From Candidatus Contendibacter sp. (GTDB lineage: Bacteria > Pseudomonadota > Gammaproteobacteria > Competibacterales > Competibacteraceae): a stretch of DNA of 64,000 bases. The translations under genes and the position numbers were made by a program. Every line of letters begins with the position of its first letter. Within the stretch, counting starts at the first letter, position 1. The stretch lies in NCBI GenBank assembly GCA_029624765.1, contig JARSSO010000007.1, forward strand, positions 96,492 to 160,491, in the 5' to 3' direction. Under the pieces are notes generated by a model. It saw nothing but the letters and a program-made list of their open reading frames with translations, had not been told where the DNA came from and searched no databases. Positions 27,464 through 37,846 of the stretch are shown piece after piece.

Positions 27464-28699
27464 ATGACCGAACTGAAGGTGGACGTGGAACCGGGCGAAG
27501 TGGGATTCGACGCCGCCCGGCTGGCGCGCATCGGTTCCCATTTCGCCCGCTACGTGGACGACGGGCGGCTGCCCGGCTGGCTGATCCTGGTCAGTCGGGC
27601 CGGCAAGATCGCCTACCTGGGCAAGTATGGCTGTCGGGACCTGGAAACCGGGGCGCCGGTCGAGTGGGACACCGTGTTTCGCATCTACTCGATGACCAAG
27701 CCGATCACGGCGGTGGCCGCGATGATGCTGTACGAGGAAGGCGCCTTCGAACTGAAGGACCCGGTGAGCGGGTTCATCCCGGCCTTCGAGGGAACGCGGG
27801 TATACCGTAGCGGGCCGGCGCTGAAGCCGGTCACCGAGCCGCTCCGCGAGCCGATCAAAATCTGGCACCTGCTCACCCACACCGCCGGTTTGACCTACGG
27901 CTTCCATCACGCCCACCCGGTGGACACGCTCTACCGGGCCGCCGGCTTCGAATGGTGGAAACCGGAGGGACTGGACCTCGCGGGCTGTTGCGACGTCTGG
28001 GCCAGCCTCCCCCTGTTGTTCCAGCCCGGCACGGAATGGAATTATTCGGTGGCGAGCGACGTGCTCGGCCGGGTGATCGAGGTGATCTCTGGCCAGTCGC
28101 TGGCCCAATTTTTCGCCGAGCGGATCTTTCAGCCGCTGGGCATGGCGGATACGCGCTTCTGGGTGCGCGAAGACGCCGTCGGGCGACTGGCCGCGATGTA
28201 TTCACCGCAACCCGGCACCTTGCGCGCGACGCGCAACGACGCCATGGACCTGATCGCCCGCCAACCCCCGTCCTGCTGTGTCGGCGGCGGCGGGCTGGTA
28301 TCCACCGCCGCCGACTACCACCGCTTCACCCAGATGCTGCGGCGGGGCGGGGAACTGGACGGGGTCCGGTTGCTGAGTGATCGGACCTTGCGCTACATGA
28401 CCCGCAATCACCTGCCCGGCGGGGCCGATCTTGAAGCCTTCGGCCGGCCGCTGTTCGCCGAAACCACCTTCGACGGGGTGGGGTTCGGGCTGGGTTTCTC
28501 GGTGGTTGTCGATCCCGTGGCCAACAAGGTGCTGTCCTCGCCTGGCGAGTTCGCCTGGGGCGGAGCCGCCAGCACGGCGTTCTGGGTCGACCCGGCCGAG
28601 GATATCACCGCGCTGTTGTTGACCCAGTTGTTCCCTTCCAGCACCCACCCGCTCCGGCCCCAACTTCGGCAACTGGTGTACCAGGCGCTGGTGGATTGA
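27464..28699 (+). CDS. Serine hydrolase of the class C beta-lactamase/EstB family
   Basis: This 411-residue protein has the SxxK motif SMTK at 76-79 (nucleophile Ser76) and WNYSV with the catalytic Tyr at 194. A GG in FAWGGAASTAF sits at the third-motif position, as in esterase-type members rather than true KTG beta-lactamases. There is no signal peptide, so it is probably a cytosolic esterase or D-aminopeptidase-like hydrolase. GAGAGGAGACGAACCCTC precedes ATG 27464. It probably shares a transcript with glycerate kinase. Confidence 0.85.
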   Translation: MTELKVDVEPGEVGFDAARLARIGSHFARYVDDGRLPGWLILVSRAGKIAYLGKYGCRDLETGAPVEWDTVFRIYSMTKPITAVAAMMLYEEGAFELKDPVSGFIPAFEGTRVYRSGPALKPVTEPLREPIKIWHLLTHTAGLTYGFHHAHPVDTLYRAAGFEWWKPEGLDLAGCCDVWASLPLLFQPGTEWNYSVASDVLGRVIEVISGQSLAQFFAERIFQPLGMADTRFWVREDAVGRLAAMYSPQPGTLRATRNDAMDLIARQPPSCCVGGGGLVSTAADYHRFTQMLRRGGELDGVRLLSDRTLRYMTRNHLPGGADLEAFGRPLFAETTFDGVGFGLGFSVVVDPVANKVLSSPGEFAWGGAASTAFWVDPAEDITALLLTQLFPSSTHPLRPQLRQLVYQALVD

Positions 28700-28785
28700 G
28701 GAACCCCGCGAAAACGCCGCTCTCCCGCTGGCGAAAGAGCGGGGGTGCGGGTTGCCTTTCGACGGGTTGGCTGGACCCGACCGGA

Positions 28786-29517
28786 TCAGGCCGCCAGATT
28801 TTTCGCGGCAAACTCCCAGTTGATCAGGTTGTCGAGGACAGCGGCCACATAGTCGGCCCGCCGGTTCTGGTAATCCAGGTAGTAGGCGTGCTCCCACACG
28901 TCAACGGTCAGCAGCGGCTGCTGGCCGTGAGCGATGGGCGTGTCGGCGTTGCCGGTCTTGGTGACGATCAGCTTGTCGCCGTCCTTCACCAGCCAGGCCC
29001 AACCGCTGCCGAACTGGCCGGTGGCGGCCTTGGCGAATTCGGCCTTGAACCTGTCGAAGTCGCCGAAGGATTTTTCGATCCGTTCGGCCAGCGCCCCGCT
29101 GGGTTTGCCGCCGCCCTTGGGCCGCAGGCTGTTCCAGTAGAAGGTGTGGTTCCAGACCTGGGCGGCGTTGTTGAAAATCGCCGTTTGATCAGCCTTGCCG
29201 GCGGAGGCTTTGACGACCGCCTCCAATGGCTGATCCGCCAAGGGAGTGCCGGCGACCAGTTCGTTAAGCTTGTTGACATAGCCCTGATGGTGCTTGCCGT
29301 AGTGGAAGCCGATGGTCTGAGCCGAGATGTACGGACTCAGGGCGGCGTCGGCGTAGGGCAGGGGCGGCAGGGTAAAGGGTCCACTGGCGGCGGCGCGCGC
29401 CGGGCGAAAAGGGGCGGGGCCGCCCAACGCCAGCGCGGCGGAGCCGGCCAGCAGGGTGGTCAGGAACCGGCGGCGGTTCAAGAAATATTCGAACGGCTGA
29501 GCGGACATGGATTGCAC
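28786..29517 (-). CDS. Fe/Mn superoxide dismutase with Tat signal peptide
   Basis: This protein has 243 residues. It dismutates superoxide using iron (or manganese). The N-terminus [10 protein letters not shown] (RRR at 15-17) followed by a hydrophobic, Ala-rich stretch to ARAAA near 43 is a twin-arginine signal, so the enzyme should be exported folded to the periplasm. The mature part has [32 protein letters not shown] and [11 protein letters not shown], giving the three His and one Asp metal ligands. NHTFYW with GSGW favours the SodB-like iron subgroup. Most bacterial Fe-SODs are cytosolic, which makes the leader noteworthy. Confidence 0.9.
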   Translation of the reverse strand: MQSMSAQPFEYFLNRRRFLTTLLAGSAALALGGPAPFRPARAAASGPFTLPPLPYADAALSPYISAQTIGFHYGKHHQGYVNKLNELVAGTPLADQPLEAVVKASAGKADQTAIFNNAAQVWNHTFYWNSLRPKGGGKPSGALAERIEKSFGDFDRFKAEFAKAATGQFGSGWAWLVKDGDKLIVTKTGNADTPIAHGQQPLLTVDVWEHAYYLDYQNRRADYVAAVLDNLINWEFAAKNLAA

Positions 29518-29764
29518 TCCTGGTTGATCGCGCCGGGCATGGGATCACGCGCGAGGCGCGGGGTTGACAACGAAAAAGTGTAGCCGATGCACCCTAACGA
29601 TGCGTGTTACTGGCGATGGAGCGACGCGGTGGCATTCGCGGCTCGGGGTTGACGACAGGGTGCTTCACGGTGCCCCCTGAGTATCGGCGCAGTGAAGTGA
29701 TTTAGATAACCAATTGAAATATTTCAGCTATATATTAAGTAGAACCAAACTGGGACGGAAATTC

Positions 29765-32700
29765 ATGAAAGGAACCCGCGTGAAAGCGATCCTGTCCGCG
29801 ATAACTGGTTTCCTCGTGGTTCTCCTGGCCCTCTGGGGGGTAAGTCATTGGCTGATCCAGCCGGCTTTCGACCAACTGGAGGATGCGCAAGCGATGGAAG
29901 ACAGCATACGGGCGCGCGCGGCGATTGAGGGGGAATTGCGGCAGTTGGGCAACGCATTGGGTAACTGGGCCGAATGGGATGACGCCTACGGTTTCGCCGA
30001 AAACCACAACCCCGCTTTCATCCAGTCCAATCTCGGCGACTGGCGCGTGCTGGAGAAGAGTTCGCACCTGAACCTCTGCGTCATCCTCGCCCGTGACGGC
30101 CAGGTGCTTTACAGCGGCGGCTACGATAGCGATCTGGGCGGAGACCTGAGTCTGGCGGCGTTTTCCGGCGAGCGTCCGGCCATCCTGGCCATGCTCCGGC
30201 CAGTGCTGGAGCGGGAACAATCGCTTGAGGGAATCTTGCCCACCGAGCGTGGCCTGCTATTGCTGGCGGCGCGCCCCATCTTGACCACGCGGGGCAGTGG
30301 CCCGGCGCGCGGCGCGCTGGTGTTCGGTCGATTCCTGGACGCGCCGTTGCTGCGCGCCTTAAGCGAACAAACCCGGGTCGCGTTCAAGTTATTTGCCCAG
30401 GACGATCCACGCCTGACCCCGGCGGAACGAAATTACCCGCCTGCCCTGGCGGCGGGCGTGGCCGCTTTACGGTCGGGACCGGGCGACACGCCGTTCATGT
30501 ACGAAACGCTGACCGATCTGAACGGCCAACCGGTCGCGCTGATTCGCACCCCCATCCGGCAGGCGATCTCGGCGACGGCGCGGAGTGCGAGTCACGCCCT
30601 GGTCGGGGTTCTCGGCCTGACCACCCTGACCCTGTTGCTCGGCGGAGCTTATCTGTTCAACCGTCCCGGCATCGGCGAGACCAGGTTCGACGATATAGCG
30701 GCCTGGACAACCGCGACCCTCACCGCCTTGATCGGCCTGGCCCTGACCAGCGGTCTTTTTCTGGATCTGCGCCAACGGAATCAGGAGGGGCTGGAGCGCC
30801 GGTTTCAACTGATCGCGGCGCAGCGCGCCGATCTCGTCATCGAGAAGTTCAGGGACAACCTGCGCGATCTCGATGCCGTCAAACGCTTTTTCGACGGTTC
30901 CGATCAGGTCACCCGGCAGGAATTCCACCAGTTCGTGACCCCGATTCTGGATTATTACCGCGGTTTCCAGGCCATCGAATGGCTGCCGCGCGTGGCCCGG
31001 GAGCAACGGGGTGAATTCGAGGCCGCCGCGCGGCGGGACGGGCTGGTGAATTTCCAGTTCACCGAACTGGATGGCGGGGGGGCGATTGTCCCAGCCGCCG
31101 AGCGTGACGAGTATTTCCCCGTTTATTACCTGGAGCCCTACGCCGGCAACGAGAAGGCGCTGGGATACACCCCCGCCCCGCCCCACCCGGCGCGGGGCGC
31201 GGTGTTGACGCGAGCCTGGGACAGCGGCCGCCTGACGCTCGGCGAGCGGTATACCCTGGTGCAGGAACCGGCCCAATACTTTTCGGTGCTGGCGTTCGCG
31301 CCGGTCTACGCGGGAATAACGACCCGCGACGTCGAGGAGCGCCGGCGACGGCTGAAAGGCTTCGTGCTGGGGGTGATCCGGGTCGGCGCGGTGGTGGAAA
31401 CCGCGTTGCGGAATACCGCGCCGCAAGGGTTGATTCTGCGCCTGATCGACCTGTCGGCCGAAGGCGAGCGCCAGTCGCTTTACGAGTGGATCCCGCGTCT
31501 AAGTTCGTCCCGGCCGGTCGCCGAGACATCGCTGCGGTACCACCAGGATTTCCCTCTGGCCGACCGGATGTGGCGGATCGAGATCCAACCGAACGCGGCG
31601 TTCGTCGCCGACCACACCGAGCGGACCCATCGATGGGTTCCGGCCATCGGCGGGTTGCTGACCGCGCTGGCGACCCTGTACCTGTTCACCGTGATTTCTC
31701 AGAAACGACAGGCGGAGGCGCGGGTAGCCCTGCGAACCGCGGAGTTGCGCGCCAGTCAGGAATACACTCGCGCCGTGCTGGACGCCCTCAACGACGCCGT
31801 GTTCGTGCAGGATGCCGAAACGGGCCGGATCGTCGATGTCAACCGCCGCATGAGCGAGTTGTACGGCCATACCCACGCCGAGGCGCTCACGCTTGACATC
31901 GACCAACTCAGCCTGGGAACGCGGCCCTATGCCCGGGAGGACGCGCTGGGGTGGCTGCGCAAGACCCGGGAAGAAGGCCCGCAAACCCTCGAATGGATCG
32001 CCAAGACCCGCGCCGGGGCCCTGTTCTGGGCCGAGGTCAGCATCCGCTTCGCGATCATCGGTGGCCGGGAACGGTTCATCGTCAGCGTGCGCGACATCGC
32101 CGAACGCAAGGCGGCGGAACGGGCGCTGCGAGAAAGCGAGGAGCGATTCCGCGTCCTGCACGAGGCGTCCTTTGGTGGCATCGGCATTCACGACCAGGGC
32201 GTGATCCTGGAGTGCAACCAGGGTCTGGCCAACCTGACCGGATTCCCGGTCGAGGAATTGGTTGGCATGAACGGGCTGCTACTGATCGCGCCGCCATGGC
32301 GGGACCTGGTGACGCGCAACATCCGCGATGGCCATGCCAAAGCCTACGAGGTGGAAGGCCTGCGCCGGGATGGTACGGTCTTTCCGCTGGAAATCCAGGG
32401 CAAGAGCATTCCTTACCACGGTCGAACGGTTCGGGTGGCGGAATTTCGGGACATTACCGAGCGCCGGCGCGCGGAAGAGCGCCAGCGGTTAGCGGCGGCG
32501 GTGTTCGAGGCGGCGCGCGAAGCCATCGTGGTGACCGACCTCGACGGCAACATCGTCGCCATCAATCCGGCCTTCATCGCCATGACCGGCTACGCCGAGG
32601 CCGAGGTGCGAAACCGGTCGTTGCGGCTCTTGCAATCCGACCGTCAATCGGAAACCTACTACCGCGCGATCCGGCAAACCTTGGCGCGGGACGGCGTCTG

Positions 32701-34141
32701 GCAGGGTGAATTTTGGAGCCGGCGCAAGGACGGCGGTCTGTTCCTGGCGCTGGCCACGTTCGGCGAGGTGCGGGACGCGGCGAGCCGGGTCTCTTATCAC
32801 GTGATCGTCGCCACCGACATCACCCGCCAGAAGGAAACCGAGCAGCGCATCGAGCATCTGGCCTATTACGACGCCCTGACCGATTTGCCCAACCGGGCGC
32901 TGCTGACCCAGCGGGCGGAACTGGCGCTGGCGCTGGCGGGCCGTCGGCGCGAGGAAGTGGCGGTGCTGTTCCTTGACCTGGACCGGTTCAAGGAGGTCAA
33001 CGACTCGCTCGGTCACGCCGAGGGCGACACGTTGCTGGTGCAGGCGGCGGCGCGGCTACGGGAATTGACGCGGGAGACCGATACCATCTGCCGGCTGGGA
33101 GGCGATGAATTCGTGCTGCTGCTGCCGGACACCGGCCAGCCGGGCGCCGCGCGGCTGGCGAGCAAGCTGGTGGCCGCGTTCGGCCAGCCGTTCGTCGTGG
33201 CCGGCCACAGCCTGCGCGTGACCGTCTCGGCCGGCATTGCCCTTTATCCCCATGACGGCGCGACCTTCAGCGAATTGTTGAAGAATGCCGATACCGCCCT
33301 GTATCGGGCCAAGCACGAGGGCCGCAACACCTGGGTGTTCTATGCCCGGGAGATGAACGTCGCCACCTTCGAGCGCCTGGTGCTGGAATCGCAACTGCGC
33401 AAGGCCATCGACACCGGCCAACTGCGCGCCTATTTTCAACCCAAGGTGCGGCTGAGCGACGGGGGGCTGGCCGGTGCCGAGGCGCTGGTGCGCTGGTTGC
33501 ACCCCGATCATGGGCTGATTCCACCGGGGCGGTTCATTCCGGTGGCCGAAGCCAGCGATCTCATCGTCGATCTGGGGGACTGGATGCTGGCCGAGGTGTG
33601 CCGGCAACTGGCGGTCTGGCGTGGCGCGGGGCTGCCGCCGCTGACCGTGGCGGTCAATCTGGCGGCCCGTCATTTCCGCGATCCGGGCTTCATCGACCGG
33701 GTCGAACGGTTGTTGGCGGCCCACGGTCTCCCCGCGCAGGCGCTGGAGCTGGAGCTGACCGAATCCAGCTTGCTCGAAACCGGCGCGCGGACGGCGGAAA
33801 CGTTCCTGGCGCTGCGTCGCCTGGGGCTGGGTCTGGCCATCGACGATTTCGGCGCCGGTTACTCCAACCTGGGTTATCTCAAGCGATTGCCGCTTACCGC
33901 GTTGAAGATCGACCAGAGTTTCGTGCGCGACCTGGTCACCGATCCCGACGACCGCATCCTTGCCGCCACCATCGTCGCCCTGGGCCACGGTCTGGGACTG
34001 AAGGTCGTGGCGGAAGGGGTGGAGACCGAGGAGCAGCGGCGCATCCTGCGCGATCAGGGCTGCGATTGGGCGCAGGGCTATCTGTTCGCCCCGCCGATGC
34101 CGGCCGAGTCGTTCGCCGATTGGCTGGCGCGCGCCGCTTGA
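29765..34141 (+). CDS. CHASE4-CHASE-PAS-GGDEF-EAL cyclic-di-GMP protein
   Basis: This membrane-anchored signalling protein has about 1458 residues. Helix 1 follows the start (ILSAITGFLVVLLALWG), then a CHASE4-like sensor with LGNWAEWDDAYGF, helices at about 275-300 and 318-340, and a CHASE domain near 350-590 (GFQAIEWLPRV). After a further helix near 628-650 come about three PAS domains. GGDEF appears intact near 1111, and the EAL motif (AEALVRW) lies near 1238. It could both make and degrade c-di-GMP. TTG 29714 is an alternative start; ATG 29765 gives a normal N-in membrane start. Confidence 0.92.
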   Translation: MKGTRVKAILSAITGFLVVLLALWGVSHWLIQPAFDQLEDAQAMEDSIRARAAIEGELRQLGNALGNWAEWDDAYGFAENHNPAFIQSNLGDWRVLEKSSHLNLCVILARDGQVLYSGGYDSDLGGDLSLAAFSGERPAILAMLRPVLEREQSLEGILPTERGLLLLAARPILTTRGSGPARGALVFGRFLDAPLLRALSEQTRVAFKLFAQDDPRLTPAERNYPPALAAGVAALRSGPGDTPFMYETLTDLNGQPVALIRTPIRQAISATARSASHALVGVLGLTTLTLLLGGAYLFNRPGIGETRFDDIAAWTTATLTALIGLALTSGLFLDLRQRNQEGLERRFQLIAAQRADLVIEKFRDNLRDLDAVKRFFDGSDQVTRQEFHQFVTPILDYYRGFQAIEWLPRVAREQRGEFEAAARRDGLVNFQFTELDGGGAIVPAAERDEYFPVYYLEPYAGNEKALGYTPAPPHPARGAVLTRAWDSGRLTLGERYTLVQEPAQYFSVLAFAPVYAGITTRDVEERRRRLKGFVLGVIRVGAVVETALRNTAPQGLILRLIDLSAEGERQSLYEWIPRLSSSRPVAETSLRYHQDFPLADRMWRIEIQPNAAFVADHTERTHRWVPAIGGLLTALATLYLFTVISQKRQAEARVALRTAELRASQEYTRAVLDALNDAVFVQDAETGRIVDVNRRMSELYGHTHAEALTLDIDQLSLGTRPYAREDALGWLRKTREEGPQTLEWIAKTRAGALFWAEVSIRFAIIGGRERFIVSVRDIAERKAAERALRESEERFRVLHEASFGGIGIHDQGVILECNQGLANLTGFPVEELVGMNGLLLIAPPWRDLVTRNIRDGHAKAYEVEGLRRDGTVFPLEIQGKSIPYHGRTVRVAEFRDITERRRAEERQRLAAAVFEAAREAIVVTDLDGNIVAINPAFIAMTGYAEAEVRNRSLRLLQSDRQSETYYRAIRQTLARDGVWQGEFWSRRKDGGLFLALATFGEVRDAASRVSYHVIVATDITRQKETEQRIEHLAYYDALTDLPNRALLTQRAELALALAGRRREEVAVLFLDLDRFKEVNDSLGHAEGDTLLVQAAARLRELTRETDTICRLGGDEFVLLLPDTGQPGAARLASKLVAAFGQPFVVAGHSLRVTVSAGIALYPHDGATFSELLKNADTALYRAKHEGRNTWVFYAREMNVATFERLVLESQLRKAIDTGQLRAYFQPKVRLSDGGLAGAEALVRWLHPDHGLIPPGRFIPVAEASDLIVDLGDWMLAEVCRQLAVWRGAGLPPLTVAVNLAARHFRDPGFIDRVERLLAAHGLPAQALELELTESSLLETGARTAETFLALRRLGLGLAIDDFGAGYSNLGYLKRLPLTALKIDQSFVRDLVTDPDDRILAATIVALGHGLGLKVVAEGVETEEQRRILRDQGCDWAQGYLFAPPMPAESFADWLARAA

Positions 34142-34161
34142 ACGCTGTCCAACAACACGGC

Positions 34162-36177
34162 TCAATCCCGCAGTTCGTTCCGGTCGGCGAACGACGCGAG
34201 CGCTTCCGGGTTGGCCAGCGCCTCGATGTTCTTGACCGGCTGGCCGTGCACGACGCTGCGGACCGCCAGCTCGACGATCTTGCCGCTCTTGGTGCGGGGG
34301 ATGTCGATCACCTGCAACACCTTGGCGGGAACGTGGCGCGGCGTGGCGTTGTCGCGGATCGTTCGCTTGATCCGGGCGATCAGCGCGTCGTCGAGATCGA
34401 CGCCATCCTGGAGCTTCACGAACAACACCAGCCGGACGTCTCCTTCCCAGTCCTGGCCGATCACGATGGATTCGACCACCTCGGGCAGTTTCTCGACCTG
34501 ACGGTAAATCTCGGCGGTGCCGATGCGCACCCCGCCCGGATTGAGCGTGGCGTCCGAGCGGCCATGGATGATCAATCCCTCGTGCTCGGTCACTTCGCAG
34601 AAATCGCCGTGGTGCCAGACGCCGGGGAAGCGCTCGAAATAGGCAGCTCGATACTTTTTCCCGCTGGGGTCGTTCCAGAACCCGACGGGCATTGAGGGAA
34701 ACGGGCGGGTGCAGACCAGTTCGCCTTTGCGTCCCCGGATGGAGCGGCCTTCGTCGTCCCACACCTCGACCGCGAGGCCCAGACCCTTGCATTGAATCTC
34801 GCCGCGCCAGACCGGCAACGTGGGGTTGCCCAGCACGAAGCAGGAGATGATGTCGGTGCCGCCGGAAATGGAGGCAAGCTGGAGATCGGACTTGATGTGG
34901 GCGTACACATCGTCGAAGCGTTCGGGCGCGAGCGGGCTGCCGGTCGAGGTCATGACCCGCAGGGAGCCGAGGTCATGCGTTTCCCCTGGTTTAAGGCCGG
35001 TCTTGATCAGCGCGTCGAGATACTTGGCCGAGGTGCCGAAGTGGGTCATCCGCTCGGCCTGGGCATAATCCCAGAGAATCCGGCCGCCCGCGACGAAGGG
35101 GCTGCCGTCGTACAGCAGCAGCGTCGCGCCAGACGCCAGGCCGGAGACCAGCCAGTTCCACATCATCCAGCCACAGGTGGTGAAGTAGAACAGGCGGTCC
35201 CCTTCCCGAACATCGGTGTGCAGTTGGTGTTCCTTGAGATGCTGCAACAACGTCCCGCCGGCGCCATGCACGATGCATTTGGGGATGCCGGTCGTTCCCG
35301 ACGAATACAGGATGTAGAGGGGGTGATCGAACGGCAGTGGAACGAACTCGATTTCGGTCGCCGCCGCGTGGGGCGCGACGAAGCGGATCCACGAAACGCC
35401 CTTGGGCAGATTCGCCGCCAGCGCGTCCACGTCATCGTGGAGGTAGGGAACCAGGATCAACCGCTGAACGCTGGGCAGTTGGGGCGCGAGTTCGGCCAGC
35501 TTGGGCTGGATATCCACCGCCTTGCCGTTGTACCAGTAACCGTCGCAGGCGATCAGCGCCTTGGGTTCGGTCTGGCCGAAGCGGTCCAGCACGCCCTGGA
35601 CGCCGAAATCCGGCGAGGCGCTGGTGAACACCGCGCCGATGCTGGCGGCGGCGAGCATCGCGATGATCGTTTCGGGCAGGTTGGGCAGATAGGCGGCGAC
35701 CCGGTCGCCGGGGCCGATGCCCATGCCTTTGAGAGCGGCGGCGAACTGGGCGACCTGCCGGCGCAATTCGGCCCGCGCGAGGGATCGCCTGACCTTGTCT
35801 TCCCCCCAGAACACCAACGCTTCCGGATTGCCGCTGTCCCGTAGCAGGTTCTCGGCGAAATTCAGCCGGGCGTCCGGGAACCACCGCGCGCCGGGCATTT
35901 GATGCGCATTGACCAGCACCGGCCCCGCGCCGCGTTCGCCCTGCACCTCGCAGAAATCCCACACCGCTAACCAAAATTCCTCCGGCTGGCCAATCGACCA
36001 GGCGTGTGATTCGGCGTAAGTCGCCAGCGGCAAACCCGTCCAGTAACGGGCCTGGGCGATAAATGCCGCCATCCGGGTAGTGGCGGCCCGCTCAGCAACA
36101 GGCGTCCACAGCGGCCGTTCAAGGTGCGTCGGCGCGGCTTGGCGGGAATGCGGGCTATCGTTCATCGCGCTCTCCAT
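34162..36177 (-). CDS. acsA: Acetoacetyl-CoA synthetase
   Basis: This 671-residue AMP-forming ligase converts acetoacetate, ATP and CoA to acetoacetyl-CoA. Its N-terminal PLWTP...[12 protein letters not shown] and [17 protein letters not shown] match acetoacetyl-CoA synthetases better than acetyl-CoA synthetases. The P-loop reads [10 protein letters not shown] near 292-301. GGTDIISCF and a C-terminal [10 protein letters not shown] with the adenylation lysine complete the enzyme. It is third in a minus-strand series after ivd and mccB (60 bp downstream), which matches Liu-type leucine catabolism, where acetoacetate is the end product. Start 36177 or 36165. Confidence 0.9.
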   Translation of the reverse strand: MESAMNDSPHSRQAAPTHLERPLWTPVAERAATTRMAAFIAQARYWTGLPLATYAESHAWSIGQPEEFWLAVWDFCEVQGERGAGPVLVNAHQMPGARWFPDARLNFAENLLRDSGNPEALVFWGEDKVRRSLARAELRRQVAQFAAALKGMGIGPGDRVAAYLPNLPETIIAMLAAASIGAVFTSASPDFGVQGVLDRFGQTEPKALIACDGYWYNGKAVDIQPKLAELAPQLPSVQRLILVPYLHDDVDALAANLPKGVSWIRFVAPHAAATEIEFVPLPFDHPLYILYSSGTTGIPKCIVHGAGGTLLQHLKEHQLHTDVREGDRLFYFTTCGWMMWNWLVSGLASGATLLLYDGSPFVAGGRILWDYAQAERMTHFGTSAKYLDALIKTGLKPGETHDLGSLRVMTSTGSPLAPERFDDVYAHIKSDLQLASISGGTDIISCFVLGNPTLPVWRGEIQCKGLGLAVEVWDDEGRSIRGRKGELVCTRPFPSMPVGFWNDPSGKKYRAAYFERFPGVWHHGDFCEVTEHEGLIIHGRSDATLNPGGVRIGTAEIYRQVEKLPEVVESIVIGQDWEGDVRLVLFVKLQDGVDLDDALIARIKRTIRDNATPRHVPAKVLQVIDIPRTKSGKIVELAVRSVVHGQPVKNIEALANPEALASFADRNELRD

Positions 36178-36237
36178 GGGGCGATTGGCAGGGTTGGATC
36201 GTTTTGACGAGGGGCGGGCGTCCCGCGACCGGCGGAA

Positions 36238-37845
36238 TCACATTCGGAACAGACCGAAGCGGGTCGGCGCGATGGGCGCGTTGAGCGCGGCCGACAACGA
36301 CAACCCGAGAATGCGTCGGCTCTGGGCGGGATCGACCACACCGTCGTCCCACAGGCGGGCGGTGGCGTAATACGGATGGCCCTGCTCCTCGTACTGGGCG
36401 CGGATCGGCGCCTTGAACGCTTCCTCGTCTTCCTTGCTCCAGTCTCCGCCGCCGGCCTCGATCCCGTCCCGGCGCACCGTCGCCAGCACGCTGGCCGCCT
36501 GTTCGCCGCCCATCACCGAAATCCGGCTGTTGGGCCACATCCACAGGAAGCGCGGCGAATAGGCGCGGCCGCACATGCCGTAATTGCCCGCGCCGAAGCT
36601 GCCGCCGATCAGCAGGGTGATCTTGGGCACGCCCACCGTGGAGACGGCGGTGACCATCTTGGCACCGTCCTTGGCGATGCCTCCGTTCTCGTACTTGCGG
36701 CCCACCATGAAACCGGTGATGTTTTGCAGGAACAGCAGCGGAATGCCGCGCTGGCCGCACAGTTCGACGAAATGCGCGCCTTTCTGGGCCGATTCGGAGA
36801 ACAGGATGCCGTTGTTGGCGACGACGCCGACCGGGTAGCCGTAAAGCTGGGCGAAACCGGTCACCAACGTGCTGCCATAGCGGGTCTTGAACTCGTCGAA
36901 GCGCGACCCGTCCACGATCCGGGCGATGACTTCCCGCACGTCGTAGGGCTTGCGGGTATCGGTGGGCAGGATGCCGTAGATTTCCTCCGGGTCGTAAATC
37001 GGCTCCTCGCCGCTGCCCAAGGCCAGGTTCACCGGTTTGACCCGGTTGAGGTTGGCCAGAATCCGCCGGGCGAGGTAGAGGGCGTGCGCGTCGTTCTCGG
37101 CCAGATGGTCGGCGACCCCGGAGACGCGGGTATGCACGTCGCCGCCGCCCAACTCCTCGGCGCTCACCACCTCGCCGGTGGCGGCCTTCACCAGCGGCGG
37201 GCCGCCGAGAAAGATGGTGCCCTGGTTCTTGACGATGACCGTCTCGTCGGACATGGCCGGCACATAGGCGCCGCCGGCGGTGCAGGACCCCATGACCACG
37301 GCGATCTGGGCGATGCCCTGGGCCGACAGGTTGGCCTGGTTGTAGAAGATGCGGCCGAAGTGGTCGCGGTCGGGAAAGACCTCGTCCTGCCGGGGCAGGA
37401 AGGCGCCACCCGAATCCACCAGATAAACGCAGGGCAACCGGTTCTGCTCGGCGATCTCCTGGGCGCGCAAATGCTTCTTGACCGTCATCGGATAGTAGGT
37501 GCCGCCCTTCACCGTGGCGTCGTTGGCCACGATCATGCACTCGCCGCCCTGCACCCGGCCGATGCCGGTGATGATCCCCGCCGCCGGCGCGTCGTTGTCG
37601 TACATCCCGTAAGCGGCCAGTTGGCCGATTTCGAGAAAGGGCGTGCCGGGATCGAGCAGCGCGTTCACCCGTTCCCGCGGCAACAGCTTGCCCCGGGCAA
37701 GATGTTTCTTGTGAGCCGCTTCGTTGCCGCCCAAGGCGACCTGGGCGACCTTGTCGCGCAAATCGGCGACCAGGGTTCGCATGGCTTCGGCGTTGGCCTG
37801 GAATTCGGCCGAGCGGGAATTGATCCGGGACTTGACGACGCTCAT
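36238..37845 (-). CDS. mccB: 3-Methylcrotonyl-CoA carboxylase beta (carboxyltransferase) subunit
   Basis: This 535-residue biotin-dependent carboxyltransferase transfers CO2 from carboxybiotin to 3-methylcrotonyl-CoA in leucine degradation. It carries [49 protein letters not shown] and [14 protein letters not shown], all typical of MccB and distinct from propionyl-CoA carboxylase. Its start is 2 bp from the ivd stop, so it is tightly coupled. The biotin carboxylase/biotin carrier alpha subunit (mccA) and the methylglutaconyl-CoA hydratase and HMG-CoA lyase are not in this operon or the window. The holoenzyme therefore depends on a gene elsewhere. Confidence 0.93.
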   Translation of the reverse strand: MSVVKSRINSRSAEFQANAEAMRTLVADLRDKVAQVALGGNEAAHKKHLARGKLLPRERVNALLDPGTPFLEIGQLAAYGMYDNDAPAAGIITGIGRVQGGECMIVANDATVKGGTYYPMTVKKHLRAQEIAEQNRLPCVYLVDSGGAFLPRQDEVFPDRDHFGRIFYNQANLSAQGIAQIAVVMGSCTAGGAYVPAMSDETVIVKNQGTIFLGGPPLVKAATGEVVSAEELGGGDVHTRVSGVADHLAENDAHALYLARRILANLNRVKPVNLALGSGEEPIYDPEEIYGILPTDTRKPYDVREVIARIVDGSRFDEFKTRYGSTLVTGFAQLYGYPVGVVANNGILFSESAQKGAHFVELCGQRGIPLLFLQNITGFMVGRKYENGGIAKDGAKMVTAVSTVGVPKITLLIGGSFGAGNYGMCGRAYSPRFLWMWPNSRISVMGGEQAASVLATVRRDGIEAGGGDWSKEDEEAFKAPIRAQYEEQGHPYYATARLWDDGVVDPAQSRRILGLSLSAALNAPIAPTRFGLFRM

Positions 37846-37846
37846 C

